This document shows positions 1-9,715 of a DNA stretch of 64,000 nt, piece after piece. The translations under genes and the position numbers were made by a program. The notes under the pieces were generated by a model. It saw nothing but the letters and a program-made list of their open reading frames with translations, was not told where the DNA came from and did no database searches. Within the stretch, counting starts at the first letter, position 1. The number at the start of each line of letters is the position of its first letter. This DNA is from Cupriavidus oxalaticus (GTDB taxonomy: Bacteria > Pseudomonadota > Gammaproteobacteria > Burkholderiales > Burkholderiaceae): the NCBI RefSeq assembly GCF_004768545.1, contig NZ_CP038635.1, forward strand, positions 124,001 to 188,000, read 5' to 3'.

Positions 1-1632
<1,632 letters not shown>

Positions 1633-1753
1633 CGGGGTGCGACGGCAGGGCGCCGGCCACGGCCGCGCGATCCTGCCGCCAGCCCGTTGATGTCACAGGG
1701 AATTTCCCCGTGCAACGGCTTCCCGGCCTGGTTGCAGCGGCGTATCCGACGCC

Positions 1754-1793
1754 TCACAACTCCTTACAGAGCCTTTCAATCCCTCACAGACCG
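1754..1793 (+). repeat. Four phased 10-bp direct repeats upstream of a secreted-protein gene
   Basis: Four consecutive 10-mers start at 1754, 1764, 1774 and 1784: TCACAACTCC, TTACAGAGCC, TTTCAATCCC and TCACAGACCG, with consensus TYaCArmyCC. The exact 10-bp period places each unit on the same face of the helix, as expected for OmpR/PhoB-type response regulator sites. The array lies 105 bp before the start codon at 1898. The regulatory reading is inference. Confidence 0.55.
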
Positions 1794-1897
1794 GTGCAGG
1801 TGCGATCCCTAGACTGAGGGCTCGATTCACGCAAACACCAGCGCGTGAACACCGCGACGAATGTTTCGCCGCGGGGCATCCTGAAAGGAGTCTGTCC

Positions 1898-2335
1898 ATG
1901 AAGAAACTGCTGCTCTCCCTGTCCGCCCTGTCGATCGCCGCCGCTTCCTCGCTGGCCATGGCACAAGGTACTGGTGTGGGCGCCGGCGCGAAGGCCGACG
2001 TCGGCGCATCGGTGACCGCGCCCTCGCCCTCGGCCGCCACGCAGGGTGCGTTGAATACCGCGGGCAGCGCCGCCACCGGCGTCACCAGCGCCGCCGAGAA
2101 GGGCCTGTCGACCGCGGGTGCGGCAACCGACAAGGGCGTGTCGGCAGCGGGCTCCGCGGCTGACAAGGGCCTGTCCACCGCCGGTGCGGCGGTCGAGAAG
2201 GGCGCCAGCACGTCGGCCGATGCCAAGGCCGAAGCCGGCAGCAAGGCCAAGCACGGCAAGAACACCACCAAGTCGGCCAAGAAGTCCAAGGCAGACGCCA
2301 GCGTGGGCGCCGAGGCCGGCGCGAAGGTGCAGTAA
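1898..2335 (+). CDS. Secreted Ala/Gly/Lys-rich low-complexity protein
   Basis: A 145-residue protein of unknown function. It has a clear signal peptide (MKKLLLSLSALSIAAASS, probable cleavage after AMA), so the mature chain should be periplasmic or exported. The mature part is almost entirely Ala, Gly, Ser, Thr, Lys and Asp, with degenerate repeats of about 14 residues such as EKGLSTAGAATDKG around residues 67-107. The C-terminal quarter is Lys-rich. There is no cysteine, aromatic cluster or recognisable enzymatic motif. The start is fixed by AAAGGAG nine bases upstream. It stands alone between metH and a strong terminator. The phased repeat array upstream suggests regulated, perhaps stress-induced, expression. 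It could be an envelope or polyanion-binding protein, but no function is claimed. Confidence 0.8.
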   Translation: MKKLLLSLSALSIAAASSLAMAQGTGVGAGAKADVGASVTAPSPSAATQGALNTAGSAATGVTSAAEKGLSTAGAATDKGVSAAGSAADKGLSTAGAAVEKGASTSADAKAEAGSKAKHGKNTTKSAKKSKADASVGAEAGAKVQ

Positions 2336-2401
2336 GCTCGCCGCCAGCCGGCACAGGCGCGCAGGCTCTGATGCCCTGATTCTCAGGGCCTGACGCGCCG
2401 C

Positions 2402-2442
2402 AGCAAAGCGGGACGGACTCCAGGCCGTCCCGCTTTGCTTTT
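2402..2442 (+). terminator. Intrinsic terminator after the Ala-rich secreted protein
   Basis: A perfect 15-bp stem (2402-2416 with 2425-2439) encloses an 8-nt loop and is followed by further T residues to 2442. It lies 66 bp past the stop at 2335. It separates this gene from the two-component locus downstream. Confidence 0.9.
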
Positions 2443-2513
2443 GTACGCCATGCGTCCTGCCGTTGACCCGCGGGCCCCTCCATGTGCGCTCTACGCGTTG
2501 TGGCCGTGCATCA

Positions 2514-2526
2514 TGTCAGCCTGACA
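2514..2526 (+). promoter_or_regulatory. Short inverted repeat upstream of the NarL-type regulator
   Basis: TGTCAG and CTGACA form a perfect 6-bp dyad with one central base, about 113 bp before the start at 2639. It could be an operator for the regulator itself. Otherwise the 2443-2638 region shows no convincing promoter beyond a TACAAT hexamer at 2554-2559 with no good -35 box. Confidence 0.3.
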
Positions 2527-2638
2527 CCGACAGCCCCAGCGCCCGGCCGGCACTACAATGACAGCAACGCAAGCGGTTCCGCCTGCACCCGACTGCACCG
2601 GGCAATGTGCCGGTCCGTTCAACCCCGTGGAGCCCCTC

Positions 2639-3271
2639 ATGATCCGCGTCCTGATCGCTGACGATCACGAGATTGTGCGTGCCGGGCTGCGACAGTTCAT
2701 TTCCGACGAGCCCGACATCCAGGTGACTGGCGAAGCCGGCAGCGGCGACGAAGTCATGGCTCGGCTGCGTGACGCCGAATACGATGTGCTGGTGCTGGAT
2801 ATCTCGATGCCAGACCGCAACGGCATCGATGTGCTCAAGCTGATCCGGCAACGCAAGCCTGAACTGCCAGTGCTGATCCTGTCGACCTACCCGGAAGACC
2901 AGTACGCCATCAACCTGATCCGTGCCGGTGCTTCAGGCTACCTGACCAAGGAAAGCGCCCCCGACGATCTGGTCAAGGCCATCCGCACGGTGGCGCAGGG
3001 ACGCCGCTATGTCAGCGCCACGGTGGCCGACCTGCTGATCGGCGGGCTCGACAAGCCGACCGAGCAGCCGGTGCACCAGATGCTGTCCGAGCGCGAGTTC
3101 CAGATCTTCTGCAAGCTCTCGCGCGGGCAGTCGGTGTCGGTGATCGCCGACGAATTGTTTCTCAGCGTCAAGACCGTCAGTACCTATCGTTCCCGCATCC
3201 TGGAGAAAATGGGCATGAAGACCAACGCTGACCTGACTTACTACGCCATCAAGAACGGCCTGGTCGAGTAG
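2639..3271 (+). CDS. NarL/FixJ-family response regulator
   Basis: A 210-residue DNA-binding response regulator. The receiver domain (residues 1-120) has the acidic pair D8-D9, phospho-acceptor D54 in VLVLDISMPD, and the Lys of YLTKES. The C-terminal LuxR-type helix-turn-helix (about 145-205) reads LSEREFQIFCKLSRG and LSVKTVSTYRSRILEKM. The frame stays open 27 codons upstream, but ATG 2639 gives the standard receiver start (MIRVLIADDHE), so it is preferred. It is followed 66 bp later by a stand-alone receiver and then by a convergent sensor kinase, which is the likely phosphodonor. Target genes are unknown; autoregulation and control of neighbouring genes are possible. Confidence 0.9.
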   Translation: MIRVLIADDHEIVRAGLRQFISDEPDIQVTGEAGSGDEVMARLRDAEYDVLVLDISMPDRNGIDVLKLIRQRKPELPVLILSTYPEDQYAINLIRAGASGYLTKESAPDDLVKAIRTVAQGRRYVSATVADLLIGGLDKPTEQPVHQMLSEREFQIFCKLSRGQSVSVIADELFLSVKTVSTYRSRILEKMGMKTNADLTYYAIKNGLVE

Positions 3272-3337
3272 CGGCGGGCCGCGGGCCGCATTGCGGCCTG
3301 CGGCGGATCGCACCGGACCGGGCCTGCAAACCAGAAC

Positions 3338-3745
3338 ATGTCGGAGCAGGCTTCGAACACTTCCTACCGGGCGCTGAGCATACTGCTGATCGAAGACTCG
3401 GCGGTCCTGCGAGGCATGCTGCTCGAATACCTGAAGGATTTCCCGTTCATCGAGAACGTGGACTGGGCCGACACCGAGGCCATGGCCGTGCGCCTGCTCG
3501 ATGCCGGCAAGTACGACGTCGCCATCGTCGACCTGCAGCTGCGCCAGGGCAACGGCATCAATGTGCTGCGCGCGATGCAGCGCAAAGGCACGGACACCGT
3601 GCGCATCGTCTATACCAACCACGCCGAGGTGCAGATGTACCGCAGACAGTGCGCCGAGGCGGGTGCCGATTATTTCTTCGACAAGTCGCTCGAGCTGGAG
3701 CAGGTGTTCCGCGTGATCGAGGAGCACGCGGCGGCGGCGTCCTGA
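3338..3745 (+). CDS. Single-domain (CheY-like) response regulator
   Basis: A 135-residue receiver domain without an output domain. It retains the residues needed for phosphorylation: acidic pair E19-D20, acceptor D65 in VAIVDLQLRQG, the Thr position in RIVYTNH, and K116 in FFDKS. It starts 66 bp after the NarL-type regulator and stops 30 bp before the 3' end of the convergent sensor kinase. Such stand-alone receivers act as phosphate sinks, phosphorelay intermediates or protein-protein switches. Competition with the upstream regulator for the same kinase is the simplest inference here. The start could be slightly later, because the first 12 residues are not receiver sequence. Confidence 0.88.
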   Translation: MSEQASNTSYRALSILLIEDSAVLRGMLLEYLKDFPFIENVDWADTEAMAVRLLDAGKYDVAIVDLQLRQGNGINVLRAMQRKGTDTVRIVYTNHAEVQMYRRQCAEAGADYFFDKSLELEQVFRVIEEHAAAAS

Positions 3746-3775
3746 TCCTCCTGGCTATCCTTCAGGCAGCACCCA

Positions 3776-5179
3776 TCAGGCGCGTGCAGGCTCTTCGCCT
3801 TCCGGCTCTTCCGCCGGCGCCAGCACGGATGCCGTCAGCGGCACCTCGATGTGGATGCGAACGCCCGCGTGCGCCGACGAGTCGATCTTCATGCTGCCGC
3901 CCAGCGCGGTGACGCGCTGCTCCATGCCGAGCAGGCCGTGGTGGCCGGCGATGCTGCCGGCGTCGAAGTCGGGCGGCAGGCCTTTGCCGTCGTCGCGCAC
4001 GGTCAGCGTCAGCAGCTCGCCGCGGCACGCCAGGCAGACCTCGACGCGCCTGGCTTCCGAGTACTTGCTGGCATTGGTCAGCGATTCCTGCACGATCCGG
4101 TACAGCGCGATTGCCGCTTCGTCGCGCAGCGCCGGCAGGTCCTCGGGCACGCTGACTTCGGTTTCCCAGCTGTTGCGCGCGCCGACTTCCTCCACCAGCT
4201 GGCACACCGCGGCGCGCAGGCCGAGGTTGAGCAGCACGGTGGGGCGCAGGTCCTCGATCAGGCGGCGCTTGATCTGGATGCCCTGGTCGACGTGCAGCAT
4301 CACCCGCGTCAGGCGCTCGGCGCCTTGCGGATGCGCCTGCTGGATCTGGCGGCGCACCCAGTGCAGGTCGAGCTTGATGGCGGTCAGGATCGCACCCAGC
4401 TCGTCGTGCAGCTCGCGCGCCAGCCGGGTTTTCTCGTCTTCGGTAACGCGCTGAAGGTGAGCCGCCAGCGCAGACAGCTGGCGCGTGCGCGCGCGCACCT
4501 TGCGGTCGAGCTTGGCGCTTTCCTCTTCCAGCTGCGCGCGCACCGCCTCGGCCATGGACAGGCGCTTGGCGTGGCCCACGCCGACCGCGAGCAGCAGGAT
4601 GATGTTGATCGCGGTCAGCAGGCCGATGCCGTAGCGCGACAGCTGCACATCGTTCTCGGCGCCTTCCAGCCGGTGCGAGACCGAGCCCGCCTCGCGCGCC
4701 TGCAGCTGGTCGAGCCCGCGGCGCGCGTTGTCCATGGTCTGCTTGCCGTAGTCGGTGCGGACCAGGTCCAGCGCCACTTCCAGGTCGCGCTTGCCATAGA
4801 CCAGCGTCAGCGCCATCTCGTTGAGCTTGCTGTTGATCAGCTTGGAGGTGTCGCCGAACATCTTCAGCCCCTCCGGGTCGTTGGCATAGTCCGCGCGGAT
4901 CTGCGCCATCAGCTCGGCGATGCGCGGCAGCCCCTTGTAGTAGGGCTCGAGGTAGCTTTCCTTGCCGGTCAGCAGGAAGCCGCGCTGGCCAGCCTCGGCG
5001 TTGACCAGCTCGCCGTTGAGCGCGGCCAGCTCGGTCTGCACGCGCTGCGAGCGGATTACGTCGGTGTAGCTTTCGCGCAGGCGGATATTGCCGGTTTCCG
5101 ACGCCACCAGCACCGCCAGCGTCAGCACGATGCCGCCCGCGAGCAACAGCGTGTGAGGAAGAAATGACTGCTTGAACAT
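3776..5179 (-). CDS. CHASE3-type sensor histidine kinase (HisKA_3/NarX-like)
   Basis: A 467-residue membrane sensor kinase. TM1 (about residues 9-27) and TM2 (about 183-201) flank a helical periplasmic domain of CHASE3 type (LNGELVNAEAGQRGFLLTG motif region). A cytoplasmic coiled coil follows, then a HisKA_3 dimerisation domain with the phospho-accepting H258 in RELHDELGAIL, and a GHKL ATPase domain with N-box QESLTNASKY and G-boxes DDGKGLP and HHGLLGMEQRV. This kinase class pairs with NarL-type regulators, matching the regulator encoded convergently at 2639-3271. The C-terminus ends 30 bp from the single-domain receiver. The signal sensed is unknown; CHASE3 domains have no established common ligand. 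Confidence 0.92.
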   Translation of the reverse strand: MFKQSFLPHTLLLAGGIVLTLAVLVASETGNIRLRESYTDVIRSQRVQTELAALNGELVNAEAGQRGFLLTGKESYLEPYYKGLPRIAELMAQIRADYANDPEGLKMFGDTSKLINSKLNEMALTLVYGKRDLEVALDLVRTDYGKQTMDNARRGLDQLQAREAGSVSHRLEGAENDVQLSRYGIGLLTAINIILLLAVGVGHAKRLSMAEAVRAQLEEESAKLDRKVRARTRQLSALAAHLQRVTEDEKTRLARELHDELGAILTAIKLDLHWVRRQIQQAHPQGAERLTRVMLHVDQGIQIKRRLIEDLRPTVLLNLGLRAAVCQLVEEVGARNSWETEVSVPEDLPALRDEAAIALYRIVQESLTNASKYSEARRVEVCLACRGELLTLTVRDDGKGLPPDFDAGSIAGHHGLLGMEQRVTALGGSMKIDSSAHAGVRIHIEVPLTASVLAPAEEPEGEEPARA

Positions 5180-5464
5180 GGGGGCATCTTTCCTGTGGTT
5201 GGGGTGCGCTGCCTGCCCGTGCGGCGCCAGGGAGCGCTCATGGGATCACATCGATCCGCATGGGTCAACCTTGATGCGTCGGGCGTGCCGCGCCCTTACT
5301 GCCATGCTGTAGGACTCGGCTGACAGCGGAATCGGCTCGCTGTCGGTATTGGCGCGGCGGCTGGCTTCCTACGATGAGGCTATGAGCTTGCACCTTGTGG
5401 CGCAAGTCTTCACTTGGGCTCCGGGCCAGTGCCGGCCCGGTCAGCCATCTTCGGGAGCCTAGCC

Positions 5465-5629
5465 ATGCTGCACTATGCACTCGTATTTTTCGTCATCGCC
5501 CTGATCGCGGCGATCTTCGGCTTCGGCGGTATCGCTGCCGGCGCCGTGGAAATCGCCAAGATCCTGTTCTTCATCTTCCTGGTCGTGGCACTGGTGGCCG
5601 CGGTGATGGGACTGGTCCGCAGGCGATAG
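5465..5629 (+). CDS. DUF1328 (YtjA-type) small membrane protein
   Basis: A 54-residue protein that is nearly all hydrophobic, with two predicted transmembrane helices (about residues 4-22 and 30-48) and a basic C-terminus (VRRR). The start [20 protein letters not shown] is the typical DUF1328/YtjA beginning, so ATG 5465 is chosen over an in-frame ATG 51 bp upstream. Members are usually stress-induced inner-membrane proteins of unknown function. It is 50 bp ahead of a DUF883 gene, also a membrane-anchored stress-associated family, so the two probably form a small operon. The 285 bp before it, shared with the divergent kinase gene, should hold promoters for both; no clear box was identified. 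Confidence 0.88.
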   Translation: MLHYALVFFVIALIAAIFGFGGIAAGAVEIAKILFFIFLVVALVAAVMGLVRRR

Positions 5630-5678
5630 CGCCGGCCACGCGCCGGCTCCTGTGCCGATCGCAACCTGAGGAGACCCT

Positions 5679-6104
5679 ATGCTGACCCAGAACCCCAAAG
5701 TCCGGAAGGAACTGAACCACTTGTCCGACAGTGCCGACAGCGCCATCCGCCATCTCAAGCACGCAGCGCGCGATTCGCGCGAGGCCGCTGCGCCGGTTTC
5801 CGGCGAGGTCAAGGCGCTGATCGCCCAGCTGGAGCACACCATCGAAGTGCTGGCGCGGGAAGGCTCGGCCGAGAGCCTGCGTGCCGGCCAGCGGCTGCGC
5901 GACCGTGCCAGCGAGATGGCGCACCGGCTGCGCGAGCAGACCACCGACGGCATGATGCGCGCCCGCGAACGGATGGACGGAGCGGTCGAACACTCGCGCC
6001 AGCGGGTCGTCGATTCGCCGCTCAAGGCGGTGGCGATTGCCGCTGCCATCGGTGCGCTGCTCGGTGTTCTGCTGGCCAACGGCCGCCACCACGAAGAGGA
6101 GTAG
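5679..6104 (+). CDS. DUF883/ElaB-YqjD family membrane-anchored protein
   Basis: A 141-residue protein with a long Lys/Arg/Glu-rich amphipathic helical N-terminal part (1-110) and one C-terminal transmembrane helix (about 114-132, DSPLKAVAIAAAIGALLGVL), ending in an acidic tail. This layout is the hallmark of the ElaB/YqjD/DUF883 family. The Escherichia coli members are stationary-phase inner-membrane proteins that associate with ribosomes through the N-terminus. GAGGAG sits just before the start. It forms a likely operon with the DUF1328 gene upstream and is closed by an intrinsic terminator at 6179-6213. Confidence 0.88.
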   Translation: MLTQNPKVRKELNHLSDSADSAIRHLKHAARDSREAAAPVSGEVKALIAQLEHTIEVLAREGSAESLRAGQRLRDRASEMAHRLREQTTDGMMRARERMDGAVEHSRQRVVDSPLKAVAIAAAIGALLGVLLANGRHHEEE

Positions 6105-6178
6105 GACTGGCGGCACCGGGCCCCGCGCGGCGGGGCCCCTGAAAAGCATTCCCCCCTTTCCGGCGCCCTCGTCCGGAA

Positions 6179-6213
6179 GCCCGGCAACCCAACTCGGTGC
6201 CGGGCGTTTTTTT
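6179..6213 (+). terminator. Intrinsic terminator after the DUF883 gene
   Basis: Stem GCCCGGCA (6179-6186) pairs with TGCCGGGC (6198-6205), followed by G and seven T residues (6207-6213). It lies between convergent genes (DUF883 on plus, DUF1840 on minus). Two more GC-rich hairpins (about 6125-6140 and 6215-6242) lack a T tract. Confidence 0.88.
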
Positions 6214-6262
6214 GTGCGCGCCGCGCGTGCGGCGGCGCGCCCGGGGCTGCCTTGCCTTCGGG

Positions 6263-6586
6263 CTACACCCCCCACAGGACGTTGGTCCCTTCCCGCTGCG
6301 AGGCGCGCAGCATGTCCAGGAAGGGATAGGCGCGCTGCCCCAGGTGCAGCGGCTCTTCCTCGTCTTCATCGACTCCCGACTTGCCTTCCACGGCCGTGCC
6401 GGCGGGATGGTCGCGGCGCGCGTCGGTCACTGCCGCTTCCAGCTTCTGGATCGCGCGGGGCAGTTCTTCGACGGTGATCACCCCCCGTTCCCCGAGATGC
6501 TTGCCGATGATGCCCAGCAGCGTGATGGCCAGATCCTTCATCATGATCAGGTCTTGCGCAGCGTGGGATTTGAAGGTGATCAGCAT
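6263..6586 (-). CDS. DUF1840 domain-containing protein
   Basis: A 107-residue protein that begins MLITFKSHAAQDLIMMKDLA, the characteristic start of DUF1840, a small family found almost only in Betaproteobacteria. The N-terminal half is helical and hydrophobic-patterned; the second half is charged and ends WGV. The function of the family is unknown. ATG 6586 is preferred because AAAAGGA lies just upstream on the minus strand and the homology starts there, although the frame is open for another 92 codons. It is divergent from argS, with a 278-bp gap between them. Confidence 0.85.
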   Translation of the reverse strand: MLITFKSHAAQDLIMMKDLAITLLGIIGKHLGERGVITVEELPRAIQKLEAAVTDARRDHPAGTAVEGKSGVDEDEEEPLHLGQRAYPFLDMLRASQREGTNVLWGV

Positions 6587-6718
6587 GGTGTGGTTTCCTT
6601 TTCCGGACATGCAGGGGACGGCCTTCCCGGGGGCGGGAAGCCGCATGGATTGTGGCCCGGGGCCATCTTCGCGCATGATGTCAGCATAGCACCTGATAAA
6701 ATTCCGCGTTCCCGATTC

Positions 6719-6820
6719 CAATGCCTGTTTCAATGCCTGTTGAGCGGTGCGGCGTACCTTTGCCGTCACATGCCGCTTCGGGCGTTGGTGCCGCACGTTG
6801 GTGCCGCAGTTGGTGCCGCA
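6719..6820 (+). repeat. Clustered short direct repeats in the argS leader
   Basis: CAATGCCTGTT occurs in tandem at 6719 and 6731 as a 12-bp period. Downstream, GTTGGTGCCGCA occurs three times at 6784-6795, 6797-6808 and 6809-6820. The two arrays are unrelated in sequence and both lie between the probable promoter area and the argS start at 6865. Slippage duplications are the simplest explanation. Confidence 0.7.
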
Positions 6821-6864
6821 TTTACGCGGCGCCTGAATACTTGCCCACAGGGCTTCCGACATCC

Positions 6865-8661
6865 ATGCTGCCTGTTCAGACCTCCAATCTCGCCGCCGCG
6901 TTCACCGATGCCGTGCGCGTGCTCGCCCCGGCCGATGCCACCCTGCCCGCCGTCACTTTCGAGCGGCCCAAGGCGGCCGCCCATGGCGACCTTGCCTGCA
7001 ACATCGCCATGCAGGTGGCGCGCGCGCTCAAGAGCAATCCGCGCGAGCTGGCGCAGCGCATCGTCGCCGCAGTGCAGGCCGATGCGCGCGCGCAGGGCCT
7101 GGTCGAGGCCATGGAGATCGCCGGTCCCGGCTTCATCAACCTGCGCCTGACCGCAGCCGCCAAGGCCGACGTGCTGCGCGCGGTGCTGGCCGAGGGCGAC
7201 CACTACGGCGCGCGCGAGCGCGGCGTGCAGGGCCAGGTACTGGTCGAGTTCGTCTCGGCCAACCCGACCGGCCCGCTGCACGTGGGCCACGGGCGCCAGG
7301 CGGCGCTGGGCGACGCGCTCGCCAACCTGCTGTCGTGGCAGGGCTTCCATGTGCACCGCGAGTTCTACTACAACGATGCCGGCGTACAGATCCAGACCCT
7401 GGCGCTGTCGGTGCAGGCGCGCGCGCGCGGCCTGAAGCCGGGCGACGCCAGCTGGCCCGAGTCGGCCTACAACGGCGACTACATCGCCGACATCGCCGCC
7501 GATTTCCTCGCCGGCAAGACCGTCAGCGCCTCCGACGGCGAGCCGGTGACCGCGTCGGGCAACGTCGAGGATATCGATTCGATCCGCAAGTTCGCCGTGA
7601 CCTACCTGCGCAACGAGCAGGACATCGACCTGCAGGCCTTCGGCGTCAAGTTCGACCGCTACTACCTGGAGTCGTCGCTGTACAGCGATGGCCGCGTCGA
7701 GGCCTCGGTGCAGTCGCTGGTCGCCAAGGGCAAGACCTACGAGAGCGAAGGCGCGCTGTGGCTGCGCACCACCGACGACGGCGACGACAAGGACCGCGTC
7801 ATGAAGAAGACCGACGGCACCTACACGTACTTCGTGCCGGACGTGGCCTACCACACCACCAAGTGGGAGCGCGGCTTCACCAAGGTCATCAACGTGCAGG
7901 GCAGCGACCACCACGGCACCATCGCGCGCGTGCGCGCCGGCCTGCAGGGCCTGGACATGGGGATTCCCAAGGGCTACCCCGACTACGTGCTGCACAAGAT
8001 GGTCACCGTGATGAAGAACGGCGAGGAGGTCAAGATCTCCAAGCGCGCCGGCTCGTACGTCACGGTGCGCGACCTGATCGAATGGTCCAACGGCCAGGAT
8101 GACACCTGCGAGACCATCCGCAGCTGCCTGGAGCAGGGCGTGGCCGACTGGCCGGCGCACTTCACGCGCGGCCGCGACGCGGTGCGCTTCTTCCTGCTGT
8201 CGCGCAAGGCCGATACCGAGTTCGTGTTCGACGTCGACCTGGCGCTCAAGCAGAACGACGAGAACCCGGTGTACTACGTGCAGTACGCCCACGCCCGCAT
8301 CTGCTCGATCTTCGAGTCGTGGGGCGGCGCCGACTGGGAGAGCCGCCTGGCCGAGCTGGCCGGCGCCGACCTGTCGGCCGTGACCGGCCCCGAGGCCGGC
8401 GCCCAGGCGCAGGCGCTGGCCCGCCGCCTGGCCGAGTTCCCCGACATGCTGTCGGACGCTGCCTCCGAACTGGCGCCGCATGCGGTTGCCTTCTACCTGC
8501 GCGACCTGGCCGGCGATTTCCACGCCTTCTACAATGCCGACCGCGTGCTGGTCGACGACGAGGCGGTCAAGCGCGCCCGGCTGGCGCTGCTGGCCGCGAC
8601 ACGCCAGGTGCTGCGCAACGGCCTGGCGGTGATCGGCGTCTCGGCGCCGCGCCGCATGTAA
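6865..8661 (+). CDS. argS: Arginyl-tRNA synthetase
   Basis: Class I aminoacyl-tRNA synthetase charging tRNA-Arg with arginine in the cytoplasm. With ATG 6865 the protein has 598 residues, close to the family norm. The N-terminal additional domain is followed by the HIGH-type signature HVGH in [16 protein letters not shown], a Rossmann catalytic core, the KMSKS-type loop KISKRAG, and a C-terminal anticodon-binding helical domain (DALR) ending in VSAPRRM. The reading frame is open 48 codons further upstream, but that stretch is made of tandem repeats and has no homology, so the later start is used. A SPOR-domain gene follows 111 bp downstream, an arrangement common in Burkholderiales. Confidence 0.96.
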   Translation: MLPVQTSNLAAAFTDAVRVLAPADATLPAVTFERPKAAAHGDLACNIAMQVARALKSNPRELAQRIVAAVQADARAQGLVEAMEIAGPGFINLRLTAAAKADVLRAVLAEGDHYGARERGVQGQVLVEFVSANPTGPLHVGHGRQAALGDALANLLSWQGFHVHREFYYNDAGVQIQTLALSVQARARGLKPGDASWPESAYNGDYIADIAADFLAGKTVSASDGEPVTASGNVEDIDSIRKFAVTYLRNEQDIDLQAFGVKFDRYYLESSLYSDGRVEASVQSLVAKGKTYESEGALWLRTTDDGDDKDRVMKKTDGTYTYFVPDVAYHTTKWERGFTKVINVQGSDHHGTIARVRAGLQGLDMGIPKGYPDYVLHKMVTVMKNGEEVKISKRAGSYVTVRDLIEWSNGQDDTCETIRSCLEQGVADWPAHFTRGRDAVRFFLLSRKADTEFVFDVDLALKQNDENPVYYVQYAHARICSIFESWGGADWESRLAELAGADLSAVTGPEAGAQAQALARRLAEFPDMLSDAASELAPHAVAFYLRDLAGDFHAFYNADRVLVDDEAVKRARLALLAATRQVLRNGLAVIGVSAPRRM

Positions 8662-8772
8662 TCGACGGGCGTTCAGCCGGACGCCCGGTGGGCGCCCAGC
8701 GGGGCGCCCGGTGGGACCCACAGGGCTGCCCGGAGGTGGCCCTATAATCCCGGCATCACCTAAGAGGACTTC

Positions 8773-9531
8773 ATGCAACAGCAACGCAAGCGCGATGCGC
8801 GCAAGGCCCGCCGCAGCCAGCAGCGCGGCGGGACGTTCCTGGGCCTTGTGCTCGGGCTGATCGTCGGGCTGGCCATCGCCGTGGTGGTCGCCCTCTACAT
8901 CACCAAGTCGCCGACGCCGTTCCAGCAGAAGAGCGCGCCGCGGCCGAGCGAGCCGGGCAACGTCGCCAGCCAGCTGCCGCCGCCGGCGCAGCCCGCCGAC
9001 CAGGGGCCGAGCGACCCGAACAAGCCGCTGTGGAGCAAGACGCCGGCCAAGCCGGTGGGCCAGGCGCCCGAGCCAGAACCCAGGCCGGGCACCCAGCCGA
9101 GCCAGCCAAGCCAGCAGAACGGTCACCAGAACGGCCGCCAGAACGGCGAGCCGCCGGTGGCGGTCACCCGCCCGGCGGAGAAGCCCGTCGAGAAGCCGGC
9201 CGAAAAACCCGCCGACAAGCCTGTCGCCACCAAGCCGGCGGAAAAGCCGGTGTCCGACCCGATCGCCGAGATCGCCCAGGCCGACGCCAACAAGGTCGGC
9301 TACCTGCTGCAGGTGGGCGCGTTCCGCTCGGCCGACGACGCCGACCGCCAGAAAGCCAACCTGGCGATGCAGGGCTTCGAGGCCCGCATCACCGAGCGCG
9401 ACGTCAACGGCGTAAAGATGTACCGCGTGCGCATGGGCCCATACAATCGCATCGAAGACATGAACAAGACGCGCGAGCGGCTGCAGTCGCAGGGCTTCGA
9501 GGCGTCCGTGATCCGCTTCACCAAGCAGTAA
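8773..9531 (+). CDS. FtsN-like SPOR-domain protein
   Basis: A 252-residue bitopic inner-membrane protein. A short, strongly basic cytoplasmic N-terminus (MQQQRKRDARKARRSQQR) precedes one transmembrane helix (about 21-43), then a long Pro/Lys/Glu-rich periplasmic linker with PAEKP-type repeats (about 50-165), and a C-terminal SPOR domain (about 172-250) starting YLLQVGAFRS. SPOR domains bind denuded glycan strands of septal peptidoglycan, so a role in cell division or wall remodelling like FtsN is likely. AGAGGA precedes the ATG. It sits between argS and dsbA. Whether it is the true FtsN cannot be decided from sequence alone. Confidence 0.88.
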   Translation: MQQQRKRDARKARRSQQRGGTFLGLVLGLIVGLAIAVVVALYITKSPTPFQQKSAPRPSEPGNVASQLPPPAQPADQGPSDPNKPLWSKTPAKPVGQAPEPEPRPGTQPSQPSQQNGHQNGRQNGEPPVAVTRPAEKPVEKPAEKPADKPVATKPAEKPVSDPIAEIAQADANKVGYLLQVGAFRSADDADRQKANLAMQGFEARITERDVNGVKMYRVRMGPYNRIEDMNKTRERLQSQGFEASVIRFTKQ

Positions 9532-9635
9532 TGGTCAGCGGGAACCCCGGCTCGGGCGTTATGCGCCTGGGCGGGGCGCACCCGGCCACGAAAGCGTCAT
9601 AAATACGCCGTAACCAACGCAACACCCTTGTCACT

Positions 9636-9675
9636 GCGGCGGCGGCGCCCGGGCTGAACCGGACGCCGCCGCCGC
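9636..9675 (+). other. Strong GC hairpin upstream of dsbA
   Basis: GCGGCGGCGGCG (9636-9647) pairs perfectly with CGCCGCCGCCGC (9664-9675) around a 16-nt loop, 40 bp before the dsbA start. No T tract follows, so it is not a standard terminator. It may be a processing or translation-control structure, or chance from GC-rich triplets. Confidence 0.5.
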
Positions 9676-9715
9676 GGTCATACGCTCATCGACCCAACCG
9701 CAAGGCCGCACCAAG

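Noticed and set aside
6766..9126. Very long open frame on the minus strand across argS and the SPOR gene
   Set aside because: It lies antisense to a clear argS with all motifs, has no ribosome site or homology, and is Ala/Gly/Arg/His-rich. It is a shadow of high-GC codon bias. The same applies to minus-strand frames over liuD (30902-33148), aceK (15721-17520) and liuA (14407-15720).
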